A stretch of DNA of 46,239 bases from Limnobacter sp. CACIAM 66H1. Its GTDB lineage: Bacteria > Pseudomonadota > Gammaproteobacteria > Burkholderiales > Burkholderiaceae_B. This document shows, piece by piece, positions 16,945-26,310 of this stretch. The stretch spans positions 1 to 46,239 of the forward strand of contig NZ_LUJK01000024.1 in assembly GCF_001601825.1 (NCBI RefSeq), given 5' to 3'. The first letter of the stretch is position 1. Every line of letters starts with the position of its first letter. The notes beneath the pieces are model-generated. The model had not been told where the DNA came from. It did no database searches and saw only the letters and a list, made by a program, of their open reading frames with translations. The translations under genes were made by a program, and so were the position numbers.

Positions 16945-17925
16945 TCAGCCATTGGCAGTAATCACCACCTTGCCCACCACTTTCCGGTCGAGCAAATCCT
17001 GCAGGGCCTGAGCGCCCTGCGCGAGTGAATATACCTTGGACACCAAGGGTTTCAGTTTGCCCTCTTCGATCAAGGCAAACATTTCGCCCAGGTCTCTGAT
17101 GAAGTCAAACAACTGACGATTCACAAACTCACCCCAAAATACACCCACAATTGATGCGCCTTTCAATAGGGGCAGGTTCAACGGAATACTGGGAATGTCA
17201 CCGTCTGCAAAACCGATCACCAGATAGCGTCCGTTCCAGCCTATGCTTCGGAACGCAGGCTCGGCAAACTTGCCACCCACAGGATCAAAAATGACATTCG
17301 GACCTTTCCCGGCGGTGAGTTCTTTCACACGGTCGCGCAAATCTTCGGTGCTGTAATTGATCAGCTCATCAGCACCGTTTTCTTTGCAAATGGCCAGTTT
17401 TTCAGCACTGGATGCCGCCGCAATCACTTTGGCACCCAAGGCTTTAGCAATTTGAATCGCAGCCAGGCCTACACCACCCGCAGCACCCAACACCAACAGG
17501 GTTTCGCCCTCTTTCAATTGGGCGCGGCCCTTCAGTGCATGGTAGGAAGTACCATAGGCCAGAGTGAAGGATGCAGCCGTTTCGAAACTGATTACGGGCG
17601 GCATGGGAATGATCTGCTTGGCCTGCACCAGCACCTTCTCGGCGAAGGCACCATGGGTGCACATGGCAATCACACGATCACCCACTTTCACATTCTTGAC
17701 GCCCTCACCGAGCGCAGCCACCACACCTGCCAATTCAGCGCCTGGCGCAAACGGCAACGCAGGTTTGAACTGGTATTTGCCCTGAATGATCAGCGCATCC
17801 GGAAAATTGACACCGGCTGCTTTCATGTCCACCACCACTTGGCCAGGCCCCGGCTGCGGGTCGGCTGTTTCCTGGAACACCAAGGTGTTGGGCAAACCCA
17901 GGCTGTTGCACATCAATGCTTTCAT
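16945..17925 (-). CDS. NADPH:quinone oxidoreductase family protein (medium-chain, zinc-free)
   Basis: This 326-residue medium-chain reductase has an N-terminal GroES-like domain (VVDMKAAGVNFPDALIIQGK, around 31-50) and a Rossmann domain with nucleotide motif LVLGAAGGVGLAAIQIAK (around 144-161). The structural and catalytic zinc cysteines of alcohol dehydrogenases are absent, as in the quinone oxidoreductase branch. It probably reduces a quinone or enone with NADPH. AGAGGAG precedes the ATG. It lies 23 bp after an SDR gene on the same strand, probably one operon. Confidence 0.9.
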   Translation of the reverse strand: MKALMCNSLGLPNTLVFQETADPQPGPGQVVVDMKAAGVNFPDALIIQGKYQFKPALPFAPGAELAGVVAALGEGVKNVKVGDRVIAMCTHGAFAEKVLVQAKQIIPMPPVISFETAASFTLAYGTSYHALKGRAQLKEGETLLVLGAAGGVGLAAIQIAKALGAKVIAAASSAEKLAICKENGADELINYSTEDLRDRVKELTAGKGPNVIFDPVGGKFAEPAFRSIGWNGRYLVIGFADGDIPSIPLNLPLLKGASIVGVFWGEFVNRQLFDFIRDLGEMFALIEEGKLKPLVSKVYSLAQGAQALQDLLDRKVVGKVVITANG

Positions 17926-17948
17926 TGTTTTTTCTCCTCTTTACTTTT

Positions 17949-18788
17949 TTATTTGGGCAGCGTCGGGTTTTGCTGATTCAGAATTTCTTTCATCCGGGTT
18001 TCAATCACCGGGAACATGTAGCTGTGCGGAATCACATAGAAGCGCTTTTCAGAAATCGCATTGAACGTTTCTACTGCCATGTCATCGGCAGTCAATTGCC
18101 CGCTGGCAATGGCTTTCCCAATGCGTTTGTTCAACTGCGCCGTCAAACCTTCAATCGGCTTGGTTTGTGCCACATCACTGGGCCGGTTGCGTTCAGAATT
18201 TCCAATACCAGTGGGCACCCAAGCCGGACATAACAAAGAAACGCCGATGGGCGATTGGGTCATTTGCAATTCAAGGCTCAAGGTCTCGCTCAGCGTAACC
18301 ACGCCATGCTTGCTGACGTTGTAGGCCGCCATACCGGGGTTGGACACCAGGCCCGCGACTGACGCGGTGTTGACAATGTGCGCAGGGCCACCTTGCGCCT
18401 GCATGCGCGGCAGGAACTCCGATATGCCGTGCACCACACTCCACAAATTCACTTGCAGAATCCATTCCCAATCGGCCACTGTGTGTTCCCAAGTGGTGCG
18501 CGCTAAAGCGACACCTGCGTTGTTGAACAACAGGTGCACACCATTGAACCGGTCATACGCCGCATCAGCCAGTGCCTTGATTTCTGCTGCGTGACGCACA
18601 TCGGTACGCAAAGCCAGTACACGATCAGCGGGAAGACTCAGCTGTTCTGCTGCGGCTTGAAGTGCAGCCTCATCGATATCGGCCAACACTAGGCTCATGC
18701 CTTGTGCAGCGGCGTGTTTGGCCAATGCAAAACCAATACCGCTGGCCGCCCCGGTGATCACGGCGGTTTTGCCGTTGAAGTTGTTCAT
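17949..18788 (-). CDS. SDR-family NAD(P)-dependent oxidoreductase
   Basis: This 279-residue classical short-chain dehydrogenase has the cofactor motif TGAASGIG (around 12-19), the NNAG motif (around 89-92), the catalytic Ser in NTASVAGLVS and the YxxxK pair in AAYNVSKHG (around 160-164). An Asp at the end of strand 2 (LADIDEA) suggests preference for NAD(H). The C-terminal extension of about 40 residues (FYVIPHSYMFPVIETRMKEI) is typical of a subgroup often found with fatty-acid or steroid-like catabolic genes. It is first of a two-gene unit with the quinone oxidoreductase. Substrate is unknown. Confidence 0.9.
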   Translation of the reverse strand: MNNFNGKTAVITGAASGIGFALAKHAAAQGMSLVLADIDEAALQAAAEQLSLPADRVLALRTDVRHAAEIKALADAAYDRFNGVHLLFNNAGVALARTTWEHTVADWEWILQVNLWSVVHGISEFLPRMQAQGGPAHIVNTASVAGLVSNPGMAAYNVSKHGVVTLSETLSLELQMTQSPIGVSLLCPAWVPTGIGNSERNRPSDVAQTKPIEGLTAQLNKRIGKAIASGQLTADDMAVETFNAISEKRFYVIPHSYMFPVIETRMKEILNQQNPTLPK

Positions 18789-18849
18789 TGTTTGTTGTCT
18801 CCAAATTGCTTGTCGTTTTAATCATAGACCTGCCAAGCGATCCACACCG

Positions 18850-19761
18850 TTACTGCAGCAGATAATTCACCGGAGTTAAATTGGGAGGCAAATCTTCTTT
18901 GTTCAGGCTTTCCAGCAAGTCCACTTCAATGACACGAACCAGTGCATTCAAAGGCAAGTCGTTGTCGAGCAGTCCAAACGGTTCCTCCAATTCATCGCCC
19001 AGGTAATCAAGACCAAAAAAGGTGTATGCAATGGTAGCCACAATCAAGGGGGTCAAAAAATTTAGGCTGGGTGCCAGTGAAAAAGGAAGCAGTAAACAGA
19101 ACAACCATGCGGTACGCCTTAACAACAGGGAATATGCAAAGGGTGTTGGCGTAGTTTTTATGCGTTCGCATGCCCCCTGCACAGCGGCCAGCGCACTCAC
19201 CTTCTGGCTCAGAATTTGATACACGATGTCAGAAATCAAACCTTGACGGTACAAGTCCGCCAAGCGTGCATCAAATGACTGCAGAACCGCATTGGGCACA
19301 TTGCGGGACTTCTTTATCGACGTTTTGTCAGATTCATTCAGCCATTTCGAAACCGCCTGTGCTTCATCTTGATCACGAAGACGGGCGGCCAAAGCATGAG
19401 AAAACCCAATCAACAAACTGACCAAAACTTCGCGCTGGGCCACATTTGGAAACAGTGCTGCAAGCTCCCGGGCCAAATTACGGGAATACACGATCAAATC
19501 GCCCCAGTGCTTGCGTGCCTCCCACCAACGATCGTAGCAGGCATTGTTTCTGAAACCTAAAAATACTGATAACGCCAAACCCAAAATGGAAAAGGTACCC
19601 AGGCCGGCGTTCAGGAATTCTATGGGTTCTCCATGGGACCACCACACCACAAGGCATGACAACAATGCAATGGCCAACACTTTCCAGGCAATGTGACGAA
19701 CCACGGAACCACGGAGGATGAATAGGAGCTGATACGCACGGGGGCGGGGTCGAACAATCAT
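18850..19761 (-). CDS. Bestrophin-family (RFP-TM/UPF0187) membrane protein
   Basis: This 303-residue protein fits bacterial bestrophins. The opening IVRPRPRAYQLLFILRGSVV is followed by a first helix and the ALSVFLGFRNNACYDRWWEARKHWG block, the strongest family marker. Two later helices are in FCLLLPFSLAP and FLTPLIVATIAYTFFGLDYLGDELEEPFG, the last of which is also a signature. Bacterial members form pentameric ion channels (cation- or anion-conducting). ATG 19761 is chosen; the frame is open 22 codons further up, but that stretch looks non-family. It is divergent from the exported methyltransferase gene. Confidence 0.88.
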   Translation of the reverse strand: MIVRPRPRAYQLLFILRGSVVRHIAWKVLAIALLSCLVVWWSHGEPIEFLNAGLGTFSILGLALSVFLGFRNNACYDRWWEARKHWGDLIVYSRNLARELAALFPNVAQREVLVSLLIGFSHALAARLRDQDEAQAVSKWLNESDKTSIKKSRNVPNAVLQSFDARLADLYRQGLISDIVYQILSQKVSALAAVQGACERIKTTPTPFAYSLLLRRTAWLFCLLLPFSLAPSLNFLTPLIVATIAYTFFGLDYLGDELEEPFGLLDNDLPLNALVRVIEVDLLESLNKEDLPPNLTPVNYLLQ

Positions 19762-19877
19762 GGTGCACTTGGCTGCAGCAGTAATAGACCTATCGATTAT
19801 TGCCCAAGTCTGGCCGTTAGATGGCACCGATACGACGATCTCTTTTCAAGAACAGAAAATCATGTTGGAATTTGAGA

Positions 19878-20594
19878 ATGAAACACACCACCTCCAGTCT
19901 TCGGGTATTTATTCTCCTCATCGGCTTGCTGCTTGGTCCGCCAAGCTGGGCTGCCTGTAACTACGCCCCCATACCCAATCCCCACCCTGATGGCATCGGC
20001 AAATCTTATTGTGATCGCCATATTTCGAAGGTCATGGGCTGGCAAGGCGCATCCTGGCTTGAGCGGCCACAGCGTCTTCAAGAAGAGCGCACTGATTTAC
20101 TGATCCAAAAATTGAATTTAAAACCCGGCATGGTGGTGGGTGACATCGGCGCTGGCACCGGGCATATTTCGACCATGATGACTGAAAGAATTGCGCCCGA
20201 TGGAGTTGTTTGGGCGGTCGATATTCAACCGCAAATGATCAAGATGCTACAAAAGAAGGCAGAGAGTTTGCCCAAAGGCCGACTGCAAATTCGGCAGTCC
20301 AGCGAGAAGAACCTGAACCTGCCCGACCGAATATTGGATGTAGCAATCATGGTGGATGTGTACCACGAGCTTGAATACCCACGCGAGACGCTTCAATCAT
20401 TGATGAAAGCGGTAAAAAGGGGCGGAAAAATTGTATTTGTGGAATACCGTGCCTTTGACCCCGATGTACCGATCAAAGCGCTTCATACCATGAGCGTTGC
20501 ACAGGTTCAGAAAGAAGCCGAAGACCTGGGGCTGAAATATGAAAAAGCAGAAAGCCTGAGTTGGCAGAACATGATTACTTTCATCAATCCGTAG
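19878..20594 (+). CDS. Class I SAM-dependent methyltransferase with a signal peptide
   Basis: This protein of about 238 residues starts MKHTTSSLRVFILLIGLLLG and has a plausible signal peptidase site after PPSWA (about residue 25). A Rossmann-type methyltransferase domain follows: motif I GDIGAGTGHISTMM, acidic loop VWAVDIQPQMIKML, and a later DVAIMVDVYHELEYP segment. The sequence predicts export, which is odd for a SAM-using enzyme; similar signal-bearing methyltransferase-like proteins exist in other proteobacteria as I recall. ATG 19878 is chosen over the longer frame from 19821 because the hydrophobic signal follows directly. Its 3' end overlaps the convergent flavoprotein gene by 11 bp. 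Confidence 0.8.
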   Translation: MKHTTSSLRVFILLIGLLLGPPSWAACNYAPIPNPHPDGIGKSYCDRHISKVMGWQGASWLERPQRLQEERTDLLIQKLNLKPGMVVGDIGAGTGHISTMMTERIAPDGVVWAVDIQPQMIKMLQKKAESLPKGRLQIRQSSEKNLNLPDRILDVAIMVDVYHELEYPRETLQSLMKAVKRGGKIVFVEYRAFDPDVPIKALHTMSVAQVQKEAEDLGLKYEKAESLSWQNMITFINP

Positions 20595-21837
20595 ATGAAT
20601 CATTCAACCAGCGCAACACACCTTGCCCGGCAGCCATTCCTGTTGCAAAACAGGCAGTGAGCAAATAACCACCTGTAGGTGCCTCCCAGTCCAGCATTTC
20701 ACCTGCGGCAAAAGTGCCGGGCTTGTTGCTCAACATGTAATTGCTGTCCATGCCTTCAAAGCGCACGCCACCCGCCGTGCTGATGGCTTCATCAATAGGC
20801 CGCGCGGCGTGAACAGTGATGGGTAGTTCCTTGATGGTTGCGACAACCTGATCGATATTTCTGAAATCATCTTTACCCAATACCTCATGCAACAATGCCA
20901 ACTTCACGCCTGCAATTCCCAACTTGCTTTTGAAATAACTGGACATGGATTGACTGCTTCGTGCCCACCCTGCCACTTCGGATCGAACGCGATCCGCGCT
21001 ACGCCCGGGCAACAAGTCAAGCAAGAAAGTGGCGCTACCCTGTGCATTCAAACACTGACGAATTTCACGTGAGAATGCATACACAAGGCTGCCTTCCACA
21101 CCATGCCGGCCAATAACCATTTCACCCTGTCGCTCAACTACATGGCCCTGTACGCTGGTGAATTTCAAGGCGACCGATTTCAGTGGTGCACCGGCAAACT
21201 TCTCGCGCAGGTAATCGCTCCAATTCACTTCAAAGCCGCAATTCGCGCTTTCAAGATCGGCAACTTCCACCCCTGCGCCGCGCAGCCAAGGCACCAAGGC
21301 TCCGTCAGATCCCAACTTCGGCCAACTGGCCCCACCCAGCGCGAGCACTGTAGCCGTGGGCAAATGTTCAATGAGGCCGCCCGGTGTCTTAAACTGCAAC
21401 TGCCCTTGCACCCCCCAACCTTGCCACCTGTGACGCACGTGCATGCGCACGCCCTTGCCTCTCAGGCGGTGCAGCCAGGCACGCAACATGGGAGCGGCTT
21501 TCATTTCTTTCGGAAATACCCGGCCTGAAGTGCCAACAAAGGTTTCAATACCCAGGCCATGTACCCACGCGCACAACTGCTCGGGGGTGAAAAGATCAAG
21601 CGTAGTTTGTAGATGAGGTTGTTTGTCGGCATAGCGGCTGCAGAATTTTGAATAGTCCTCACTGTGAGTAATGTTCAAACCACCAATGCCGGCCAGCAAA
21701 AACTTGCGGCCAAACGATGGCATTGCATCAAACAGATCCACTTGCACGCCCGCATCGCTAAGCACCTCTGCGGCCATCAGGCCTGCAGGACCGCCACCCA
21801 CCACTGCCACAGTCTTGCTCGAATTATTCAATTTCAT
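20584..21837 (-). CDS. HI0933/BaiN-like flavoprotein, TIGR03862 type
   Basis: This 417-residue FAD protein has the dinucleotide motif VAVVGGGPAGLMAAE (about 10-24), the family motif FLLAGIGGLNITHSE (about 46-60) and the C-terminal FAD segment GTFAAGEMLDWEAPTGGYLL with CFATGMAAGQGV. These are hallmarks of the HI0933 family, and its features point to the TIGR03862 subgroup seen in proteobacteria. Biochemical role is unknown; relatives include 3-dehydro-bile-acid reductases. ATG 21837 is chosen; a TTG six codons upstream (21855) is in frame. No clear ribosome site is seen for either. Confidence 0.88.
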   Translation of the reverse strand: MKLNNSSKTVAVVGGGPAGLMAAEVLSDAGVQVDLFDAMPSFGRKFLLAGIGGLNITHSEDYSKFCSRYADKQPHLQTTLDLFTPEQLCAWVHGLGIETFVGTSGRVFPKEMKAAPMLRAWLHRLRGKGVRMHVRHRWQGWGVQGQLQFKTPGGLIEHLPTATVLALGGASWPKLGSDGALVPWLRGAGVEVADLESANCGFEVNWSDYLREKFAGAPLKSVALKFTSVQGHVVERQGEMVIGRHGVEGSLVYAFSREIRQCLNAQGSATFLLDLLPGRSADRVRSEVAGWARSSQSMSSYFKSKLGIAGVKLALLHEVLGKDDFRNIDQVVATIKELPITVHAARPIDEAISTAGGVRFEGMDSNYMLSNKPGTFAAGEMLDWEAPTGGYLLTACFATGMAAGQGVLRWLNDSSTD

Positions 21838-21895
21838 CACAGTAAGCGGCAACAAGAATGAGTGGATACACGAAGGCCCAATTATAGGGCACGGA

Positions 21896-23785
21896 TCAAA
21901 TCTGTACCCGTGTACCCAACTCCACTACAGCATTTGAAGGCAACCGGAAGTAATCCACCACACCACCGGCATTACGACTCATAGTTGCAAACAGTTGCTC
22001 GCGCCATTTCGCCATGCCTGAGCCCGCGGTTGGCACCACAGTTTCCCGGCTTAAAAAATAGGTGGTTTCGAACAGGGAAATCTTAAGCCCAACCTCATCG
22101 GTCAACTCCAGCGCCTTGGGAATGTCGGGCGTATTCATGAAACCGTAACGCACAGTCACCTGCCAGAAACCACGGCTTAGCGATTTCACTTCAACCCGGT
22201 TCAAATTGCTAACCCACGGCACACTCTCAAACACCACCGTCAAAATAACATTCGATGCATGCAACACTTGGTTGTGTTTCAAGTTGTGCAGAAGAGCCAT
22301 GGGTACTTTGTCAGGGTCGGCCACTGGATACACTGCGGTGCGATAGGCGCGGTTAATCTGATCCACATTCAGCGTGGGCAAAAAATCGTTCAAATCAATG
22401 CCGTCTTTCTGAATGCTTTTCATCAGCAGTTTTCGGCCTCGCCACCAGGTGGACATAACAACAAACAGCGCCAAGCCTAATACGATTGGAAACCAGCCTC
22501 CATCGAACAACTTGAATGCGCAACTGATCACGAGCAGCATGTCGATCAGAATAAAGAAAATGGTTGCGCCCACCGACAACCACGCTGGCAAACCCCACCT
22601 GTGGCGAATCACAAAATAAGTCAGCGTGGTGGTAATCAGCATGGTCAGCGTCACTGCAATGCCATAGGCGCCGGCCAGGTTAGATGAGTTCTGAAACATC
22701 AGCACCGCCATTAACACACCTGTCAGCAACAGCCAGTTCACAGCAGGCATGTAAATTTGGCCCGACTCTTTCGCCGAAGTGTATTGAATTTTCATGCGCG
22801 GCAAAAAGCCCAGTTGAATGGCCTGCTTGCTCATGGAATAAGCACCAGAGATAACAGCCTGTGATGCAATAATTGCAGCCATGGTGGCCAGGCAAAGCAC
22901 GGGGATTACCCAGGCATCGGGGAAAGAACGGTAGAACGGATTTTCAATGGCGGCCGGGTCGGCAATCAGCAACGCGCCCTGCCCCAAGTAATTCAAGGCC
23001 AAACACGGAAACACCAAAAACGTCCAGGCCAGGCGAATCGGTTTTTTACCAAAGTGGCCCATGTCAGCATACAGCGCCTCTGCACCAGTCAAAGCCAGCA
23101 CAATTGCGCCAAACGCGGCAAACAAACCCCAACCGCGATCCAGAATGAATTGAATACCATGTACAGGGTTCAGGGCATGCAGAATTTCCGGTGCATTCGC
23201 AATATTAATCACACCCACTGCGCCCAAGGTGGCAAACCACAGCACAATAATCGGTCCGAAGAAGCGCCCCACCACGGAGGTTCCGTAACGCTGCACAGCA
23301 AAAAGGCCAATCAGGATCAACACACTGAGCGGAATAATGTAAGGCGTTAAAGTGGGTGTAATCAGAGTGAGGCCTTCCATGGCACCCAACACTGAAATGG
23401 CAGGTGTAATCACGCTGTCGCCATAAAACAAAGTCGCACCAAATACGCCGATCAAGAGCAACACGGTTTTCAGTTTCGGGTTTTTTCGAACTGCTTCCGA
23501 GGCCAATGCGGTCAGCGCCAAGCCACCGCCCTCGCCATTGTTGTCGGCTTTCAAAATCAGGATCACATACTTCAAAGTGACCACCAACATCAATGCCCAG
23601 AAAATCACGGAAATAGCACCCGTCAGGTTCTCGGGATTCAGGGGTACCCCGCTGTTTTCGCCGAACACTTCTTTGACTGTGTAGAGGGGGCTTGTACCGA
23701 TATCACCATACACCACGCCAATCGCACCCAAGGTGAGTGCGGCCAGGCCGGCTTTGGTCTTGTCTGTTGATTCAGATTTATTCAT
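21896..23785 (-). CDS. kup: Low-affinity potassium transporter Kup
   Basis: This 629-residue protein begins with the Kup core [20 protein letters not shown] (about 21-40) and continues with [24 protein letters not shown], both strongly conserved. About twelve membrane helices are followed by a soluble C-terminal domain of about 170 residues. Kup is a proton-coupled potassium importer. It lies 85 bp downstream of the KdpE-like regulator on the same strand, which suggests potassium-linked control of the pair and transporter together. Confidence 0.96.
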   Translation of the reverse strand: MNKSESTDKTKAGLAALTLGAIGVVYGDIGTSPLYTVKEVFGENSGVPLNPENLTGAISVIFWALMLVVTLKYVILILKADNNGEGGGLALTALASEAVRKNPKLKTVLLLIGVFGATLFYGDSVITPAISVLGAMEGLTLITPTLTPYIIPLSVLILIGLFAVQRYGTSVVGRFFGPIIVLWFATLGAVGVINIANAPEILHALNPVHGIQFILDRGWGLFAAFGAIVLALTGAEALYADMGHFGKKPIRLAWTFLVFPCLALNYLGQGALLIADPAAIENPFYRSFPDAWVIPVLCLATMAAIIASQAVISGAYSMSKQAIQLGFLPRMKIQYTSAKESGQIYMPAVNWLLLTGVLMAVLMFQNSSNLAGAYGIAVTLTMLITTTLTYFVIRHRWGLPAWLSVGATIFFILIDMLLVISCAFKLFDGGWFPIVLGLALFVVMSTWWRGRKLLMKSIQKDGIDLNDFLPTLNVDQINRAYRTAVYPVADPDKVPMALLHNLKHNQVLHASNVILTVVFESVPWVSNLNRVEVKSLSRGFWQVTVRYGFMNTPDIPKALELTDEVGLKISLFETTYFLSRETVVPTAGSGMAKWREQLFATMSRNAGGVVDYFRLPSNAVVELGTRVQI

Positions 23786-23870
23786 GGTTGTAACGCACTT
23801 GCACTGTGTAAACAGACTGCATCATGCGCTGCAACATGTAAGGAAGTTATAAGTAAACCTGAGTGGCAAT

Positions 23871-24572
23871 CTAGATGCCCGCCAACATGCGGTAACCCAC
23901 ACCGGTTTCCGTCAAAATAAAATGGGGATCTGCCGGATTTTTCTCGATTTTTGCGCGCAGCTGGCCCACATACAGGCGGGTGTATTGTGTGTGCTCCAAA
24001 TACTCAGGACCCCATACATCTGCGAGCAATTGACGATGACTCACCGCCTGACCAGCACTTCGCACCAGACGCGCCAGCAGTTCATACTCGGTGGGAGTCA
24101 ATTTAACCTCAACACCATTCAATGTGATTTCACGCTTGAGCAAATCAATGTTCAAGCCATCACGCTGATACAACAAAGTGGCTGGCTGCGCCAAATTACC
24201 TCGGTGGCGCAAGGCCACCCGGATCCGCGCCAGGAGCTCCCCCACGCTGAATGGCTTCACCAAGTAATCATCAGCACCAGCGTCAAGCAACTCAATTTTG
24301 CTGCCCTCATTCGGGCGCGCCGAAATCACAATCACGGGCGCATTACCCTCCCTTCGGGCCAACTCCAGAAAACTTTTTCCATCACCATCGGGCAAACCCA
24401 AATCGAGCAAATACAAATCAAACGCCTGGCCCGAAGGCTGATTTGCCAACAAGGCCTTGGCTTCTGACAAGCTCGCCGCTGTGACCACGGAATGTCCCTC
24501 TGTGCTCAAACTGTTGCGCAGGGCTTTACCCAATTCCCGATCGTCTTCAATCAACAAAATACGGATGCTCAT
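23871..24572 (-). CDS. KdpE-like OmpR-family response regulator
   Basis: This 233-residue regulator has a receiver domain (acidic pocket E9-D10-D11, phospho-acceptor D57) and an OmpR winged helix. The DNA-binding end, LTPTEYELLARLVRSAGQ through QLLADVWGPEYLEHTQYTRL, closely resembles KdpE rather than PhoB or OmpR. ATG 24572 overlaps the kinase stop by 4 bp. KdpE normally activates kdpFABC under potassium limitation. No kdpFABC is seen here, and the next gene is kup. A 32-codon longer frame is open upstream but lies inside the kinase gene. Confidence 0.88.
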   Translation of the reverse strand: MSIRILLIEDDRELGKALRNSLSTEGHSVVTAASLSEAKALLANQPSGQAFDLYLLDLGLPDGDGKSFLELARREGNAPVIVISARPNEGSKIELLDAGADDYLVKPFSVGELLARIRVALRHRGNLAQPATLLYQRDGLNIDLLKREITLNGVEVKLTPTEYELLARLVRSAGQAVSHRQLLADVWGPEYLEHTQYTRLYVGQLRAKIEKNPADPHFILTETGVGYRMLAGI

Positions 24573-26020
24573 GTACCATATTCCTGCGAAGTATTCATTG
24601 GCAAAGCGAAAGAAGCAATGACACCCTGACCTGTCTTTGCGTCTGATGAAAACTCCAGACGCCCGCAATGAACTTGCGCTACCGCCTTACACAACTGCAA
24701 ACCAATACCCAAGCCCCTGGATTCATCACCCTGCGATTTGAGTTGGCTCTGCATACCTTGCCCACGATCAGCGACACGAAACACCACCTCACCTTGCTGT
24801 TGCAAAACATTTAGTTCAACTGAACCAGGTGCACCCGAATGTTTGATTGCATTGTCAATCAAATTGTCCAGCACTTGCTCCACCAACACCATGTTGCAAT
24901 TCAGCAGCGGCAAGCCCGAAGCAACTTTCACAGTGGGTAAATACATGGCTTTTCGTTTTCTCAGGCGTTGCAGCACAGCTGCCACCATGTCCTCAACCGA
25001 TTCAAGTTGCATGGGTACCTGCACCTGTTCACCACTTAACCGTGCCAAGGTCAGTGTGTTGTCGGTCAGGCGTGCAACCTGCTGGGTTTCCTCTTGAATC
25101 AATTCGGCGTAATGCCGAATCTCGTCTTGGCTCAAGCGATCGGTCTGGTCAAGAATCGCCGACGCGGAGGTCATGATGCTGGTCAGCGGCGTTCGCTGAT
25201 CATGTGCAATTGAAGTTAAGAAAAGACTGCGGGTTTTCTGTGTTTGTGCCGATTCTCGCGCACTTTGGGCACGCAACGCATTGTCTCGTCGATCGCAGGC
25301 CAGGCCCATTTGATCAAGCAGGGCCTGAGCATCCCGAACCCACACGGCCTCGTTAACATCAATATCAGTGCCCATGCACACGCATACCCCATACGCTTTC
25401 GATTTTCCACGCATGGGCAAATACAGATCTTCCAGATTGTCATATCGCCCGGTACTACGGCCAAGCGCCTTGTTCTCTTGCAGGCAGGCATCAAACGCTT
25501 TCATTTGCGTAGGGTTCAGCAGTTCAAGCTCATGGGAAGTAAACCCAATCAATACTCGGGTAGCGCCCTCGGCCAGACCGAGCAACAATTGGTGTAAATC
25601 TGAAAGTAGATGTTGCGGGTTATCAACCTCGCGCAGTTTTTCGCTCCACTGCATCAACTGCAAAGTGCGTTGCGCCTGCTGCCGTTCAAGCGCTGCAATC
25701 TGCTTTTGCCGACGTAACAAATAGGTAATCAGCCACGACACGCCCATCATGGTGATCAGCAAAATACCATGCTCGTGAAGGTCAACATGCAACGTGTGCA
25801 CAGGTGGCACCATTTGGTAGTTGAACATGAGCACTGCAAGCGCACTGAGTGCAAGTGAAAGTGACAAGGGCAACAACAAGGAGTATATCGATGAGACCAG
25901 AATAAGTAACACTGGCGCGTTGGCAAGCGAGACCCAGTCATGTGGATAAGCCAGCACCAACATCAGGGCGGCCCACAAAGTAAAACCCATCACCCCTGTC
26001 AACAACACGGTCGGTTTCAT
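24569..26020 (-). CDS. Shortened KdpD-like sensor histidine kinase
   Basis: This 483-residue kinase begins directly with four transmembrane helices (about residues 5-100, DUF4118-like), then a coiled stretch, a GAF-like region (about 135-240), and the kinase core with H273 in SIAHDQRTPLTSIM, N-box LDNLIDNAIKHSG, and glycine boxes DRGQGM and GLGIGLQLCKAV. This corresponds to the C-terminal half of KdpD. The cytoplasmic N-terminal KdpD and universal-stress-like domains of the roughly 900-residue E. coli protein are missing. It heads the kinase-regulator-kup unit. The promoter must lie in the 290 bp upstream. Confidence 0.88.
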   Translation of the reverse strand: MKPTVLLTGVMGFTLWAALMLVLAYPHDWVSLANAPVLLILVSSIYSLLLPLSLSLALSALAVLMFNYQMVPPVHTLHVDLHEHGILLITMMGVSWLITYLLRRQKQIAALERQQAQRTLQLMQWSEKLREVDNPQHLLSDLHQLLLGLAEGATRVLIGFTSHELELLNPTQMKAFDACLQENKALGRSTGRYDNLEDLYLPMRGKSKAYGVCVCMGTDIDVNEAVWVRDAQALLDQMGLACDRRDNALRAQSARESAQTQKTRSLFLTSIAHDQRTPLTSIMTSASAILDQTDRLSQDEIRHYAELIQEETQQVARLTDNTLTLARLSGEQVQVPMQLESVEDMVAAVLQRLRKRKAMYLPTVKVASGLPLLNCNMVLVEQVLDNLIDNAIKHSGAPGSVELNVLQQQGEVVFRVADRGQGMQSQLKSQGDESRGLGIGLQLCKAVAQVHCGRLEFSSDAKTGQGVIASFALPMNTSQEYGT

Positions 26021-26310
26021 GAATTCAATTCATCCAATGGAAGCAATGCCTTTGCTTAACGGCAGGTCACAATCATCACCCGATTCTAATCGTTGCTGCA
26101 ATTGAATTAGCGAATTCTTCTCAGAAAGGGTTTGTTCCGCATTTGAAAAAGTAAGGCAGTGAATCAATCGGCGCAGGCACCGTAAACTTGCCACAAACTG
26201 GGCGTCAAAGTTTACGTGTAGAACTAGACCTAAACTTACCCTCAATTAGATCTCATCAAAAATGAAGCGCTGTGCCACACTAAAAGTCCAACAACATCTG
26301 GGGGCACACC
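26021..26310. other. Divergent non-coding region, KdpD-like kinase / SDR
   Basis: This 290-bp gap separates two divergent genes and must carry both promoters. A 71-codon minus-strand frame (26030-26245) lies in it, but it has no ribosome site or recognisable sequence, and I do not call it a gene. I see no strong hairpin, repeat or near-consensus promoter. Confidence 0.6.

Noticed and set aside
26030-26245. 71-codon minus-strand frame in the divergent gap
   Set aside because: No ribosome site, no recognisable sequence, and it occupies the region needed for promoters.
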